Positions 34,478 to 41,740 of a stretch of 64,000 nucleotides of DNA are shown here, piece after piece; within the stretch, counting starts at the first letter, position 1; each line of letters opens with the position of its first letter. This DNA is from Flavobacteriales bacterium (GTDB lineage: Bacteria; Bacteroidota; Bacteroidia; Flavobacteriales_F; PHOS-HE28), in the NCBI GenBank assembly GCA_016715995.1, contig JADJXF010000012.1, positions 209,669-273,668 of the forward strand, in the 5' to 3' direction. The position numbers and the translations under genes are program-made. Under the pieces are notes generated by a model, which searched no databases, was not told the DNA's origin, and saw only the letters and a program-made list of their open reading frames with translations.

Positions 34478-34485
34478 CAAAGCTA
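34478..34485 (-). promoter_or_regulatory. Probable -7 promoter box of the short aldehyde dehydrogenase
   Basis: The minus strand reads TAGCTTTG, a TAnnTTTG match, 22 bp before the ATG at 34455. The gene therefore looks independently transcribed. Confidence 0.55.
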
Positions 34486-34550
34486 CGTCCTGCCTGCCAA
34501 GGTGGTCGCGAATTGCGGACACCGACGCTGACTGAAAAACGTACGGCGGC

Positions 34551-35552
34551 CTACCCCTTATGCTCGCTTTCCAAGTGAGCCATCATCGGCGTCGGATAGC
34601 GGTCGCCGGCTGCGGCACCGATCGGCACCGCGTCCTCGATGCGCTTCAGGTCATCGGCGCTGAGCGCGATCCGCAAGGAGCCAAGCGCCTCCTGCAACCG
34701 TTCACGCGTGCGCGCCCCCACGAGCGGCACGATGTCCGCACCACGCGAGAGCACCCACGCGATGGCCACTTGCGCTACCGTGGCATTGCGCCCATCGGCC
34801 ACCGCGCGCAAGGCTTCCACCAGCGCGAGGTTGCGCTGCAGGTTCTCGCCACCGAAGCGCGGTGCGTACTTGCGGAAATCGTTCGCGGCCAACTGGCGAT
34901 CGTTCGTCCAATGCCCGCTGATCAATCCGCGCGAAAGCACACCATAGGCCGTGACGCCAATACCCAACTCACGGCAGACCGGCAGGATGCTCTCCTCGAT
35001 ACCGCGCGATACCAAGGAATATTCGATCTGCAGATCGCTGATGGGATGCGTGGCCGCCGCCCGCCGGATCGTGTCCACCCCGGCTTCGGACAGGCCGATA
35101 TGGCGCACATACCCTGCCTTGATCATCTCGGCGATGGCGCCCACGGTCTCCTCGATCGGCACGTTCGGGTCGGTGCGGCCCAGGCGGTAGATGTCCACGT
35201 GGTCGGTGCCGAGGCGGCGCAGCGTATAGGCCAGCGCGTTCTTCACCGCGACGGGCCGTCCGTCGAAGCCGAGCCAGTTCCCTGCCGGATCGCGCAGCGC
35301 ACCGAACTTCACGCTCAGCAGCACCTTGGATCGATCCCTGTCCCGGAGCGCATCACGGATCAGGAGTTCATTGTGCCCCATGCCGTAGAAGTCGCCGGTA
35401 TCGAGCAGGGTGATGCCCGCGTCGATCGCCGCATGGATGGTAGCGATGCTTTCGGCGTCATCGGCCGCGCCATAGAGGTCACTCATGCCCATGCATCCGA
35501 GGCCGATGGCGTGAACAGTGGGGCCGGTACGGCCGAGTTGGCGAGAGTTCAT
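34551..35552 (-). CDS. Aldo/keto reductase
   Basis: A 333-residue NADPH-dependent TIM-barrel reductase. GLGCMGMSDLYG and LLDTGDFYGMGHNE (Asp/Tyr of the catalytic tetrad) are at residues 17-28 and 49-62. The Lys of LLSVKFG follows; the usual catalytic HRxDP-type segment reads YRLGRTDPNVP. C-terminal VPLVGARTRERLQEALG gives the NADPH-binding segment. The substrate is unknown. Confidence 0.88.
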   Translation of the reverse strand: MNSRQLGRTGPTVHAIGLGCMGMSDLYGAADDAESIATIHAAIDAGITLLDTGDFYGMGHNELLIRDALRDRDRSKVLLSVKFGALRDPAGNWLGFDGRPVAVKNALAYTLRRLGTDHVDIYRLGRTDPNVPIEETVGAIAEMIKAGYVRHIGLSEAGVDTIRRAAATHPISDLQIEYSLVSRGIEESILPVCRELGIGVTAYGVLSRGLISGHWTNDRQLAANDFRKYAPRFGGENLQRNLALVEALRAVADGRNATVAQVAIAWVLSRGADIVPLVGARTRERLQEALGSLRIALSADDLKRIEDAVPIGAAAGDRYPTPMMAHLESEHKG

Positions 35553-35628
35553 GTGTGTTCGGGACTGGGCGCAAAGCTGCCGTGCCCGGTTGCGGCGGGC
35601 ATGGTGACTACTTCAGAATGTTGTGTGG

Positions 35629-36018
35629 TCAGGCGCTACGGCGCATCAAGCGCTCCTCGCGAAATCGCTTCGGGGTCGTGCCCGCAAAGCGCTTGAAGAA
35701 CTTGTTGAAATTGCTCGGGTCCATGGTGAGCCGCCGCGCAACCTCGGCGGCGGATATCTCCGTTGTCAAGAGCAGCTCGCGCGCCACATCCATCAGGCCC
35801 TCCTCATAGAAGTCGCACGGCGAGCGGCCGGTCACTTCCTGCACCGTGTTGCTCAAGTGCGTGGGATGCACGAAAAGCAGCTCGGCGAAATCGCGGATCT
35901 CCCAAGCGCGATCGGCCGTGCCGGCGCGAAACTCCGCCATGTGGCGGCCCAGCGCCTTCAGGTAGGCCGCCGTCAACTGCTGGGGTCTTATCGGCTTGGA
36001 GATCCTTCGGACGGGCAT
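35629..36018 (-). CDS. AraC-type DNA-binding protein (HTH only)
   Basis: A 129-residue protein made up almost entirely of the AraC DNA-binding domain: FAELLFVHPTHLSNTVQEVTG and SAAEVARRLTMDPSNFNKFFKRFAGTTPKRFR. No sensor domain is present. It lies between the aldo/keto reductase and the NAD(P)-binding protein genes, on the same strand, and may control either. Confidence 0.85.
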   Translation of the reverse strand: MPVRRISKPIRPQQLTAAYLKALGRHMAEFRAGTADRAWEIRDFAELLFVHPTHLSNTVQEVTGRSPCDFYEEGLMDVARELLLTTEISAAEVARRLTMDPSNFNKFFKRFAGTTPKRFREERLMRRSA

Positions 36019-36061
36019 GCGGTGCGAAGTACTGCTAAAAGACCGTGGGCCGGTCGCCCCA

Positions 36062-36760
36062 TCACGCGGGCTTCGGCCCCATCACGATCTTGAAGTTGAA
36101 CATCGGGTTCTGCAGCGCGCCCCATAGCCGCACCCAGATCGGCAACAACTGCTCGGTGCCGCGCGCGGTGGTGATGTCGCCCAGGTCGATCATCTCGTTG
36201 TCGTTCCAACCGAAGGAGCGCAGGACACCGCGCACCTCGTTCTTGGCATCGCCGTCGTTGCCGCTTAGGAAGATGTTGTGCTCGCCCGGCAGGATCCGCG
36301 GCGCCACCATCAGGTAGGCGTTGAGCGTGTTGAGGCCCTTCACCACCTTCAGTTGCGGGTAGGTGCGCTGGATCTGCTCGGCGAGCGAATCCGTGTTGCA
36401 AACGAAAAGGGTGGGCGGCATGCCCTTGGAGAAGTCGAGCGGGTTGGAGATGTCGAGCATCACCTTCCCGTTCAGGTTCTTCTCACCGGCCAGCTTCATC
36501 ACTTCCAGCGTCCCCGTGCCGTTGGTGGCATTCACGAGCAATTGCCCATGCGCTGCGGCCTCGGCATGGGTGGCCAGCTTCACCTTGGGGTGTTGGGCCA
36601 CCCAATCCTTCAGGGGCGGACGACCGAAGCTGTCCTTGTCAGCGCGTGCCAGGCTCGCCTTCACGTCGCGCGTGCCGAGCATCACTTCGTGACCCAGGCT
36701 TTCCAATTTCTCGGCGATGGTCTGCCCGACCACGCCCGTTCCGAATACAGCGATCTTCAT
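36062..36760 (-). CDS. NAD(P)-binding reductase (F420-dependent NADP reductase-like)
   Basis: A 232-residue protein with Rossmann motif AVFGTGVVGQTIAEKL at residues 3-18 and ISNPLDFSKGMPP later, like NADPH-dependent F420 reductase and related coenzyme-binding proteins. There is no evidence for F420 in this organism. It is divergent from an HxlR-type regulator, with a likely operator between them. Confidence 0.8.
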   Translation of the reverse strand: MKIAVFGTGVVGQTIAEKLESLGHEVMLGTRDVKASLARADKDSFGRPPLKDWVAQHPKVKLATHAEAAAHGQLLVNATNGTGTLEVMKLAGEKNLNGKVMLDISNPLDFSKGMPPTLFVCNTDSLAEQIQRTYPQLKVVKGLNTLNAYLMVAPRILPGEHNIFLSGNDGDAKNEVRGVLRSFGWNDNEMIDLGDITTARGTEQLLPIWVRLWGALQNPMFNFKIVMGPKPA

Positions 36761-36826
36761 GGTTGTACGTGTTGGTTTCCTTTCCTTAGCCGCTGCGAAG
36801 ATGACCGGCCTCTATACTTTCAACAA

Positions 36827-36848
36827 GTACTGTCACCGAGGATAGTAC
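36827..36848. promoter_or_regulatory. Inverted repeat, likely HxlR-type operator
   Basis: GTACTGTC-ACCGAG-GATAGTAC has 8-bp arms with one mismatch, in the 152-bp gap between the reductase (minus) and the HxlR gene (plus). TACT/AGTA half-sites are known for HxlR-family repressors such as YodB. A second short repeat, ACTT-TCAAC-AAGT, lies at 36817-36829 next to it. Confidence 0.6.
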
Positions 36849-36912
36849 GTGCTGTGGATGCCGGTCATGCGACTGGGAGTGGACAGGGGTCGGACCACAA
36901 GTTTTCAACACC

Positions 36913-37329
36913 ATGATCATCGACGGCAACGAATACCGGATCCGCATGAACGGGCAGGTCTATCACTGCGCGCTGGACGTCACCATGGAGCTGGTGGGCG
37001 GCAAGTGGAAGACCATCGTGCTGTGGTACCTGCGCAAGGACATGAAACGCTTCTCGGAGCTCCGCCGGCACATACCGGGCATCACCGAGAAGATGCTCAG
37101 CATGCAATTGCGGCAACTGGAGAAGGACGGCTTCGTGAGCCGGAAGGTCCACGCCGAAGTGCCGCCGCGCGTGGAGTACACCCTCACCCCGCACGGGCGC
37201 TCCCTGCTCCCGCTGTTGGAAGAGATCGCCAAGTGGGGCCGCATGATGGGTAAGAAATACGGCACCATCGAGCAGGTGGAGCGGCCGGTGAAGAAGAAGA
37301 CTGCGCGAAAGGTCGCCGTGCGTGCGTAG
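36913..37329 (+). CDS. HxlR-family transcriptional regulator
   Basis: A 138-residue winged helix: YHCALDVTMELVGGKWKTIV, LRKDMKRFSELRRHIPGITEKMLSMQLRQLEKDG and YTLTPHGRSL. It has one Cys (residue 19), as in redox- or electrophile-sensing members of the family. The basic C-terminal tail (KKKTARKVAVRA) is an addition. It probably represses the divergent reductase gene through the palindrome between them. Confidence 0.88.
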   Translation: MIIDGNEYRIRMNGQVYHCALDVTMELVGGKWKTIVLWYLRKDMKRFSELRRHIPGITEKMLSMQLRQLEKDGFVSRKVHAEVPPRVEYTLTPHGRSLLPLLEEIAKWGRMMGKKYGTIEQVERPVKKKTARKVAVRA

Positions 37330-37362
37330 CGGCGCCCAATTCGCAAGCCGCACCGTTCGCCC

Positions 37363-37370
37363 TACATTGG
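37363..37370 (+). promoter_or_regulatory. Probable -7 promoter box of the glyoxalase gene
   Basis: TACATTGG, one base from TAnnTTTG, 18 bp before the ATG at 37389. Confidence 0.35.
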
Positions 37371-37388
37371 CCTTAACCATCACAACCC

Positions 37389-38558
37389 ATGTCCCGACAT
37401 GTCACCGGCATCGGCGGACTCTTCTTCCGCTCGGATGACCACAAGGCGCTCGCGCGCTGGTACAACCAGCACTTCGGCATCACCGACGAGGAGAACGGCC
37501 CCACGGTGTTCTCACCGTTCAAGCGGGACACCGACTACTTCGGCAACGACAAGCAGCAGTTCATGCTCAATCTGCGCGTGCAGGACCTTGATGGCCTGCT
37601 GAAGAAGCTCGAGGCGGAAGGCGTGCGCATCGATCCCAAGCGCATGGATGAGGACTACGGCCGCTTCGCGTGGGTGTACGACCCGGAAGGGAACAAAGAT
37701 CGAATTGTGGGAACCGAAATAATGGAGCGTCTTCACCGGATCTTCGCCAACCGGAATCCTGGCCTAAAGTCCTTCTTGGATCGGCACGGGATCAAGCACA
37801 AGCACGAAGTATCGATCGTGGGCGAGACTGTTTTCCTGCTGATCCCCGAATCCGACGGAAATTGGCCAAAGCTGGCGAAGTACATGGCGAGCGATGACGA
37901 CCTGACTCACACGGTGGAACTGCAGTTCTCCAAGGAAGACATCCGGAATTCCGAATACTGCGAACTAGGATCTACCAGACACTTTGGCTTCCCTCAGCCA
38001 GAGGATGACTATCAGCAGATCACATACGACCCAGTAATGGGATGTCGCACTTGCGGCATTGGACTAATGCAGGTCGCACCGTTCAGATTCCGGAAGACAC
38101 CAACACAGCGCCATTCTCATTTGCTGCAGCTCAACTGGGTCTTCGACGAGTTCTTCGTGAGCGAACGAACCCGGGCTGATCTTGAGAGTTCCATTCTCAC
38201 TGGGTTCCGCTTCGAGCCTGCCGTGCTTCATAAGTCGGGCCAACCGCTCAATGACTGGCATCAGATGCGCATCGATGGTCGAGTTCCTGGCGTGGTTGAT
38301 ACTTCGGCGTTCGTGAAGGAATCCTGCGCGACCTGCGGGAAATCCAAGTTCAATCACCCAACCGACCAGCCGATCCACATTCAACTCAACCGTTCTGACC
38401 TTCCCGACATCGCCAAGACCTCAGAGTGGTTCGGGAGTGGAGGGTCCGCGTGGCAGTCCATATTGGTCTCGAAGAACTTCGTCGACCTTGTATTGAGCGA
38501 GAACTGGCGCGGCATTAGTCTGGCCCCTGTTCGGATTACCGCTGACCACAATCGTTAA
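37389..38558 (+). CDS. Glyoxalase/VOC protein joined by a one-base shift to a double-CXXCG cargo protein
   Basis: As read, a 389-residue ORF. Residues 1-103 are a VOC domain (HVTGIGGLFFRSDDHKALA) up to WVYDPEGNK. With one A fewer in the run at 37695-37697, the frame would continue as NKIELWEPK and stop at 37720-37722, the normal end of such proteins. The rest would be a separate ORF from ATG 37722 (MERLHRIFANRNPG), overlapping that stop as TAATG, 278 residues long. This second part has CRTCG and CATCG and a lower GC content; it resembles double-CXXCG proteins of Myxococcus, with unknown function. Either a real fusion or an indel. Confidence 0.75.
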   Translation: MSRHVTGIGGLFFRSDDHKALARWYNQHFGITDEENGPTVFSPFKRDTDYFGNDKQQFMLNLRVQDLDGLLKKLEAEGVRIDPKRMDEDYGRFAWVYDPEGNKDRIVGTEIMERLHRIFANRNPGLKSFLDRHGIKHKHEVSIVGETVFLLIPESDGNWPKLAKYMASDDDLTHTVELQFSKEDIRNSEYCELGSTRHFGFPQPEDDYQQITYDPVMGCRTCGIGLMQVAPFRFRKTPTQRHSHLLQLNWVFDEFFVSERTRADLESSILTGFRFEPAVLHKSGQPLNDWHQMRIDGRVPGVVDTSAFVKESCATCGKSKFNHPTDQPIHIQLNRSDLPDIAKTSEWFGSGGSAWQSILVSKNFVDLVLSENWRGISLAPVRITADHNR

Positions 38559-38565
38559 AGCACAG

Positions 38566-38664
38566 GTGACCAACACGAGAAAGTGCCGAATGATGGAACA
38601 CATCTCGCTGGATGGCGTGATCGCTCCGCTAGGCGCTCGGCGCCTCCGCAATGTCATGTCCTAA
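38566..38664 (+). pseudogene. 5' remnant of a dihydrofolate-reductase-family gene
   Basis: From a GTG, 32 codons read MTNTRKCRMMEHISLDGV, then IAPLGARRLRNVMS and stop. MMEHISLDGVI is the usual N-terminus of RibD-C/dihydrofolate-reductase-family proteins. The homology ends at about 38625, where a 15-bp inverted repeat begins. The remainder of the gene is missing and a toxin-antitoxin pair follows. Confidence 0.65.
38631..38645. repeat. Short inverted repeat at the break of the reductase remnant
   Basis: AGGCGC-TCG-GCGCCT, perfect 6-bp arms, directly after the last recognisable codons of the truncated gene. It may be a recombination scar or a hairpin. Confidence 0.4.
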
Positions 38665-38674
38665 CCGAGCCTCC

Positions 38675-38682
38675 TATCTTCG
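38675..38682 (+). promoter_or_regulatory. Probable -7 promoter box of mntA-hepT
   Basis: TATCTTCG, a TAnnTTyG match, 4 bp before the mntA ATG; the transcript would be nearly leaderless. Confidence 0.5.
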
Positions 38683-38686
38683 TTGC

Positions 38687-38989
38687 ATGCAACTGAACGA
38701 GGCCACACGAGAGCAACTGCGCCGCTTCTTCGCGTCGTATCCAGTGGAGCGCGCCTATGTGTTCGGTTCGTTCGCGCGCGGCGATGCCCGCGCCGATAGT
38801 GACCTCGACCTGCTCGTTGACCTCGACCGGTCGAAGCCGTTCGGACTGGCCTTCGTGCAGATGCAATTGGACCTGGAAGAGTTGCTTGGTCGCAAGGTGG
38901 ATGTGGTCACACGCTCGGCGCTATCCAAGTACATCGAGCCTTACGTGACCAAAGACCTGCAACTGATCTATGCGCGAGCGGCGGCGTGA
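38687..38989 (+). CDS. mntA: MntA-type minimal nucleotidyltransferase (antitoxin)
   Basis: A 100-residue protein with FGSFARGDARADSDLDLLVD: the nucleotidyltransferase signature GSx10DxD is exact (residues about 27-41). In characterised pairs this enzyme AMPylates and so disarms the partner HEPN toxin. It overlaps hepT by 20 bp. It stands directly behind a truncated gene, which suggests insertion. Confidence 0.88.
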   Translation: MQLNEATREQLRRFFASYPVERAYVFGSFARGDARADSDLDLLVDLDRSKPFGLAFVQMQLDLEELLGRKVDVVTRSALSKYIEPYVTKDLQLIYARAAA

Positions 38990-39329
38990 CCGGTTGCGGC
39001 TTCAGCACATGCTGGACGCATGCGATGCGGTGATCCAGTTCATGTCCGGCAAAGCAGAAAGGGATCTGGTGACGGATAAGCTGCTCGTGTCCGGTGTCAC
39101 GCGGCAGATCGAGATCATTGGTGAAGCGGCGAACATGCTCACCACCGAATTGCGCAGCGATCATCCCGAAGTGCCGTGGAAACAGATCATCGGCATGCGG
39201 CACAAGATCATCCATGAGTATTTCGCTGTGCAGACGGATACCGTTTGGGACGTGGTGAAGAATGATGTGCCGATCCTACGCGGTCAACTCTCGGCCATCA
39301 TTGCCAAGCTGCCCGAAGGGGGATTCTGA
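38970..39329 (+). CDS. hepT: HepT-type HEPN ribonuclease toxin
   Basis: A 119-residue all-helical DUF86/HEPN protein. RHKIIHEYF near residue 80 carries the RX4-6HxY active site of HEPN RNases, including the tyrosine AMPylated by MntA in known systems. ITRQIEIIGEAANML-like sequence (VTRQIEIIGEAANML) is the conserved dimer helix. It completes the toxin-antitoxin pair with the overlapping mntA. Confidence 0.9.
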   Translation: MRERRRDRLRLQHMLDACDAVIQFMSGKAERDLVTDKLLVSGVTRQIEIIGEAANMLTTELRSDHPEVPWKQIIGMRHKIIHEYFAVQTDTVWDVVKNDVPILRGQLSAIIAKLPEGGF

Positions 39330-39353
39330 GAACACACCAAATCTCGGAGCGTC

Positions 39354-39899
39354 ATGCGTCCCCTCCGCTTCTCCATCAACGTCACCTTGGACGGCTGTTA
39401 CGATCATGAAGTGGGGATCGCGGACGAGGACCTGCACCGCAACGCGATGGAGTACATCGCCGGGTGCGATGCCCTGCTCTTCGGCCGGGTGACCTACGAG
39501 ATGATGTTGGCCGCTTGGCGCTTACCGGTCTCTTGGCCGATGCCCGATTGGATGATGCCTTTCGCCAAGACCATCGACGCTGCGAAGAAGCACGTCGTGT
39601 CCAGCAGCTTGAAGCAGGTGGATTGGAACGCGGAGCTCGTGCGTGGTGATCTAGGAACCTTCGTTCACCAGCTGAAGCTGCAGCCGGGCAAGGGCATCGG
39701 TGTGGGCGGCGTGCAACTCGCCATGGCCTTGACGGAGCTGGGCTTGATCGATGAGTACCAATTCGTGGTGCACCCGAGGCTGGTCGGTCGCGGGCCGACC
39801 TTGTTCGCGGGATTATCGAAGATGGTGGACCTGAAGCTGGTGGGCCGGGAGGAGTTCGGCTCGGGGGCGGTGGCTCTGCGGTATGAGGTGAGGAGGTAG
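39354..39899 (+). CDS. Dihydrofolate-reductase-family (RibD C-terminal) protein
   Basis: A complete 181-residue protein: LRFSINVTLDGCYDHE, LLFGRVTYEMM, KHVVSSSLKQVDWN, GKGIGVGGVQLAMAL and LIDEYQFVVHPRLVGRGPTLF follow the family order. Substrate unknown; most members are not folate enzymes. Two truncated relatives occur within 3 kb, at 38566 and 42109. Confidence 0.88.
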   Translation: MRPLRFSINVTLDGCYDHEVGIADEDLHRNAMEYIAGCDALLFGRVTYEMMLAAWRLPVSWPMPDWMMPFAKTIDAAKKHVVSSSLKQVDWNAELVRGDLGTFVHQLKLQPGKGIGVGGVQLAMALTELGLIDEYQFVVHPRLVGRGPTLFAGLSKMVDLKLVGREEFGSGAVALRYEVRR

Positions 39900-39907
39900 C
39901 TGAGGGC

Positions 39908-40204
39908 TCAATGCCTACGACCCCAGCCCTTCGGATCGCGTTTGCTGTGGAACACGCTGAATATGATGACCGTGCTCTTCACAACTCGAAAGACGATGAT
40001 GTACGGGAACCGCTGGAGGTTGATCTTCTTGAACGGTCCACGCCACTTGGCGAAGCCCTCCGGGCGCTGAAGCAAAAAGGCGAAGTGTTCCTGGACCTCA
40101 TCGTGGAACTCCTCACCAAGACCGTCGCGTTGGTTCTCGTACCAGAGATAGCCTTCGATGAACTCGTTGCTCGCGCGGTCCCTGACTTCCAACCGGAAGC
40201 TCAT
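39908..40204 (-). CDS. RelE/ParE-type toxin
   Basis: A 98-residue protein: FRLEVRDRASNEFIEGYLWYENQRDGLGEEF and ending RFPYIIVFRVVKSTVIIFSVFHSKRDP, the ParE/RelE core with the C-terminal strand and Arg/Lys. Start at 40204 overlaps the antitoxin stop as ATGA, so the pair is coupled. Confidence 0.88.
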   Translation of the reverse strand: MSFRLEVRDRASNEFIEGYLWYENQRDGLGEEFHDEVQEHFAFLLQRPEGFAKWRGPFKKINLQRFPYIIVFRVVKSTVIIFSVFHSKRDPKGWGRRH

Positions 40205-40440
40205 GCCTTCTTCGCCTTGCGCGCCATCTCGCGCACTTCTTCCCACGTGTAGCTCTTGCCCTCGCCGCGCTTGTACTCCTCGTAGCGCTCCTTCACGATG
40301 CTGTAATGCTCGTCGGTGAGGCCGTCCTCATCCTCGGCTTTCTCTGAGCAGAACAGGTCAGCCATCTTCTTCAGCAGACCTTCGTCGGTCGTGCGCAGCA
40401 GGCGCTCGATCAGTTGGAGCTTGAGGAGATCCGTGGACAT
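40201..40440 (-). CDS. Antitoxin of the ParE-type pair
   Basis: A 79-residue acidic, helical protein (MSTDLLKLQLIERLLRTTDEGLLKKM), with C-terminal KSYTWEEVREMARKAKKA that resembles the toxin-wrapping tail of addiction-module antitoxins. Placed first in the operon, as usual. No clear DNA-binding domain is visible; the N-terminus may form a dimer. Confidence 0.78.
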   Translation of the reverse strand: MSTDLLKLQLIERLLRTTDEGLLKKMADLFCSEKAEDEDGLTDEHYSIVKERYEEYKRGEGKSYTWEEVREMARKAKKA

Positions 40441-40458
40441 GGGACTTGATCTTCCCGA

Positions 40459-40466
40459 CGAAGTTA
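40459..40466 (-). promoter_or_regulatory. Probable -7 promoter box of the ParE-type operon
   Basis: The minus strand reads TAACTTCG 18 bp before the antitoxin ATG. Confidence 0.45.
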
Positions 40467-40484
40467 GGATGGATCCGCGCCGTT

Positions 40485-40560
40485 CACTTCCTCAAGACCT
40501 GCCTGCCGGCAGGCAGGTCTTCTCCATGGCCCTGCCCTTGGCCAGTTCATCCAGGTAGCG
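40485..40560 (-). pseudogene. 3' remnant of a DUF2200-like gene, interrupted by a palindrome
   Basis: On the minus strand the codons read RYLDELAKGRAMEK, then a 24-bp palindrome replaces the expected ILRK codons, and GAGGAAGTG follows. The intact DUF2200 gene at 41740-42102 ends in RYMDKLVDELAKGRAMEK and ILRK with GAGGAAGTGA. The copy differs at several positions and lacks 12 bp, so it is an older or paralogous fragment. Confidence 0.6.
40496..40519. repeat. Perfect 24-bp palindrome with REP-like core
   Basis: Self-complementary over 24 bp; the central 20 bp read CCTGCCTGCCGGCAGGCAGG. It sits inside the DUF2200-like remnant. A copy with one mismatch lies at 45886-45905. Confidence 0.8.
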
Positions 40561-40569
40561 GATGACCGA

Positions 40570-41058
40570 TCACTTCATCTTGTTGAACATGTACCGCGCG
40601 ATCTTCCAAGTGCCGTTGTTGCGGTGCAGTACGAACAGCTCGCGGTTCTCTTCGGGAACGCTTTGCCCCGTGGCGTGGATCAACGTGGTGCCACGCGAGG
40701 TGGTGCGGGCGAACGCATGGTCGCCGTCCACTTCGATCTCGTCGATGAAGAACTCGATGTTCAGCTTGATCATGGAGAAGACACCGGCGTATGCGCCCTT
40801 CACCTGTTCCGTGCCCACCGCTGTCGGGAAGCCGGTTGGCATGAAGACACCGTCCGGGGTGTAGAGCGGCATCACCTGGTCCACACTGGAGGCGTTGAGG
40901 GCATCGCGGTAGGCGAAGAGCAGGCTTTTGATCGCTGCTTGGTCGTTGGATGTGTTCATGGTTGCGGTGTTGTTGTGGTTGGTGGTGGTTTGCTCGCTTG
41001 GCGCTTGGCAGCTTGTCAGCATGACCACCGATAGCGCGAGGAGGATGTTGTGTTGCAT
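40570..41058 (-). CDS. Exported SnoaL/DUF4440-type protein (possible lipoprotein)
   Basis: A 162-residue protein. Signal MQHNILLALSVVMLTSC suggests a lipobox with Cys 17. Residues 45-160 form a NTF2-like fold (AIKSLLFAYRDALNASSVDQVMPLYTPDGVFMP; WKIARYMFNK), similar to SgcJ/DUF4440 proteins. An FNR-like box lies 74 bp upstream, beyond the stop of a Crp/Fnr gene on the same strand. Confidence 0.8.
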   Translation of the reverse strand: MQHNILLALSVVMLTSCQAPSEQTTTNHNNTATMNTSNDQAAIKSLLFAYRDALNASSVDQVMPLYTPDGVFMPTGFPTAVGTEQVKGAYAGVFSMIKLNIEFFIDEIEVDGDHAFARTTSRGTTLIHATGQSVPEENRELFVLHRNNGTWKIARYMFNKMK

Positions 41059-41129
41059 GACCTGTTCGTTGACAGGACAAAGGTTCCCTGCACAGCACGC
41101 ACGCCGCCATGGAGCGGATCAAGAAATGA

Positions 41130-41147
41130 CCTTGATCCAGATCAAGG
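41130..41147. promoter_or_regulatory. FNR-like palindrome
   Basis: CCTTGAT-CCAG-ATCAAGG, with the canonical FNR form TTGAT-N4-ATCAA at 41132-41145. It lies between the stop of the Crp/Fnr-type gene at 41150 and the SnoaL-type gene start at 41058. It could also act as a weak hairpin terminator. Confidence 0.55.
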
Positions 41148-41149
41148 CT

Positions 41150-41740
41150 TCAGCCGCGCTTGCTCGTCTTCGCCCGCAGGCGGCTGAGGAACTCCGGCGT
41201 TACGCCGAGGTAGGAGGCCACATGCACGTTGGGCACACGGGCCGCCAGGCCCGGATGGTGCTGAACGAAATGCGCGTACCGCTGTTCCGCGCTGGAGGCA
41301 TTGCGGCGAAGCAGCCGCTGTTGCAGTTCCACGAACAGGTCCTCGATGATGACCCGGAAGTTGCGATCGAACTTCGGGTGCTCGGTATAGAGCCGAAGCA
41401 GATCGCCGTGCTCGATGCACACCACCGTGCTCGGCTCCAACGCTTCGATGAAGAGGCTGCTCGGCTTCTCCGCATGGAAGCTCCCGATGTCCACGATCCA
41501 CTCGTTCTCCTGCGCGAACTGGAGGTTGTGCTCCACTCCTTTCGCATCGATCTCGTACATGCGCAAGCACCCTTCCACCACGTAGGTGTAGCACCTGCAC
41601 ACCTCGCCCTCCTGCAGGATGAAACCGCGCTTCTTCAAGCGGCGCACGCGGCTGCGTTCCATCAACGCCCGGCGCTCGGCCTCGTCCAATGCCAGGTAGC
41701 GATCGAAGTGCGCGCAAAGGACCTGTTGCGGATCGGCCAT
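41150..41740 (-). CDS. Crp/Fnr-family regulator
   Basis: A 196-residue protein with an N-terminal cyclic-nucleotide-binding-type beta-barrel (residues 30-120; GFILQEGEVCRCYTYVVEGCLRM) and a C-terminal HTH (VPNVHVASYLGVTPEFLSRLRAK). The usual E-RxR cAMP contacts are not apparent, so the ligand is unknown; several Cys (9, 48, 50, 58) are present. The ATG shares its A with the TGA stop of the DUF2200 gene. The true start is taken here and the longer frame rejected as out-of-phase sequence in that gene. Confidence 0.85.
   Translation of the reverse strand: MADPQQVLCAHFDRYLALDEAERRALMERSRVRRLKKRGFILQEGEVCRCYTYVVEGCLRMYEIDAKGVEHNLQFAQENEWIVDIGSFHAEKPSSLFIEALEPSTVVCIEHGDLLRLYTEHPKFDRNFRVIIEDLFVELQQRLLRRNASSAEQRYAHFVQHHPGLAARVPNVHVASYLGVTPEFLSRLRAKTSKRG

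Noticed and set aside
38687..39329. Reading mntA/hepT as unrelated housekeeping enzymes
   Set aside because: The GSx10DxD and RX4-6HxY motifs and 20-bp overlap fit a toxin-antitoxin pair well.
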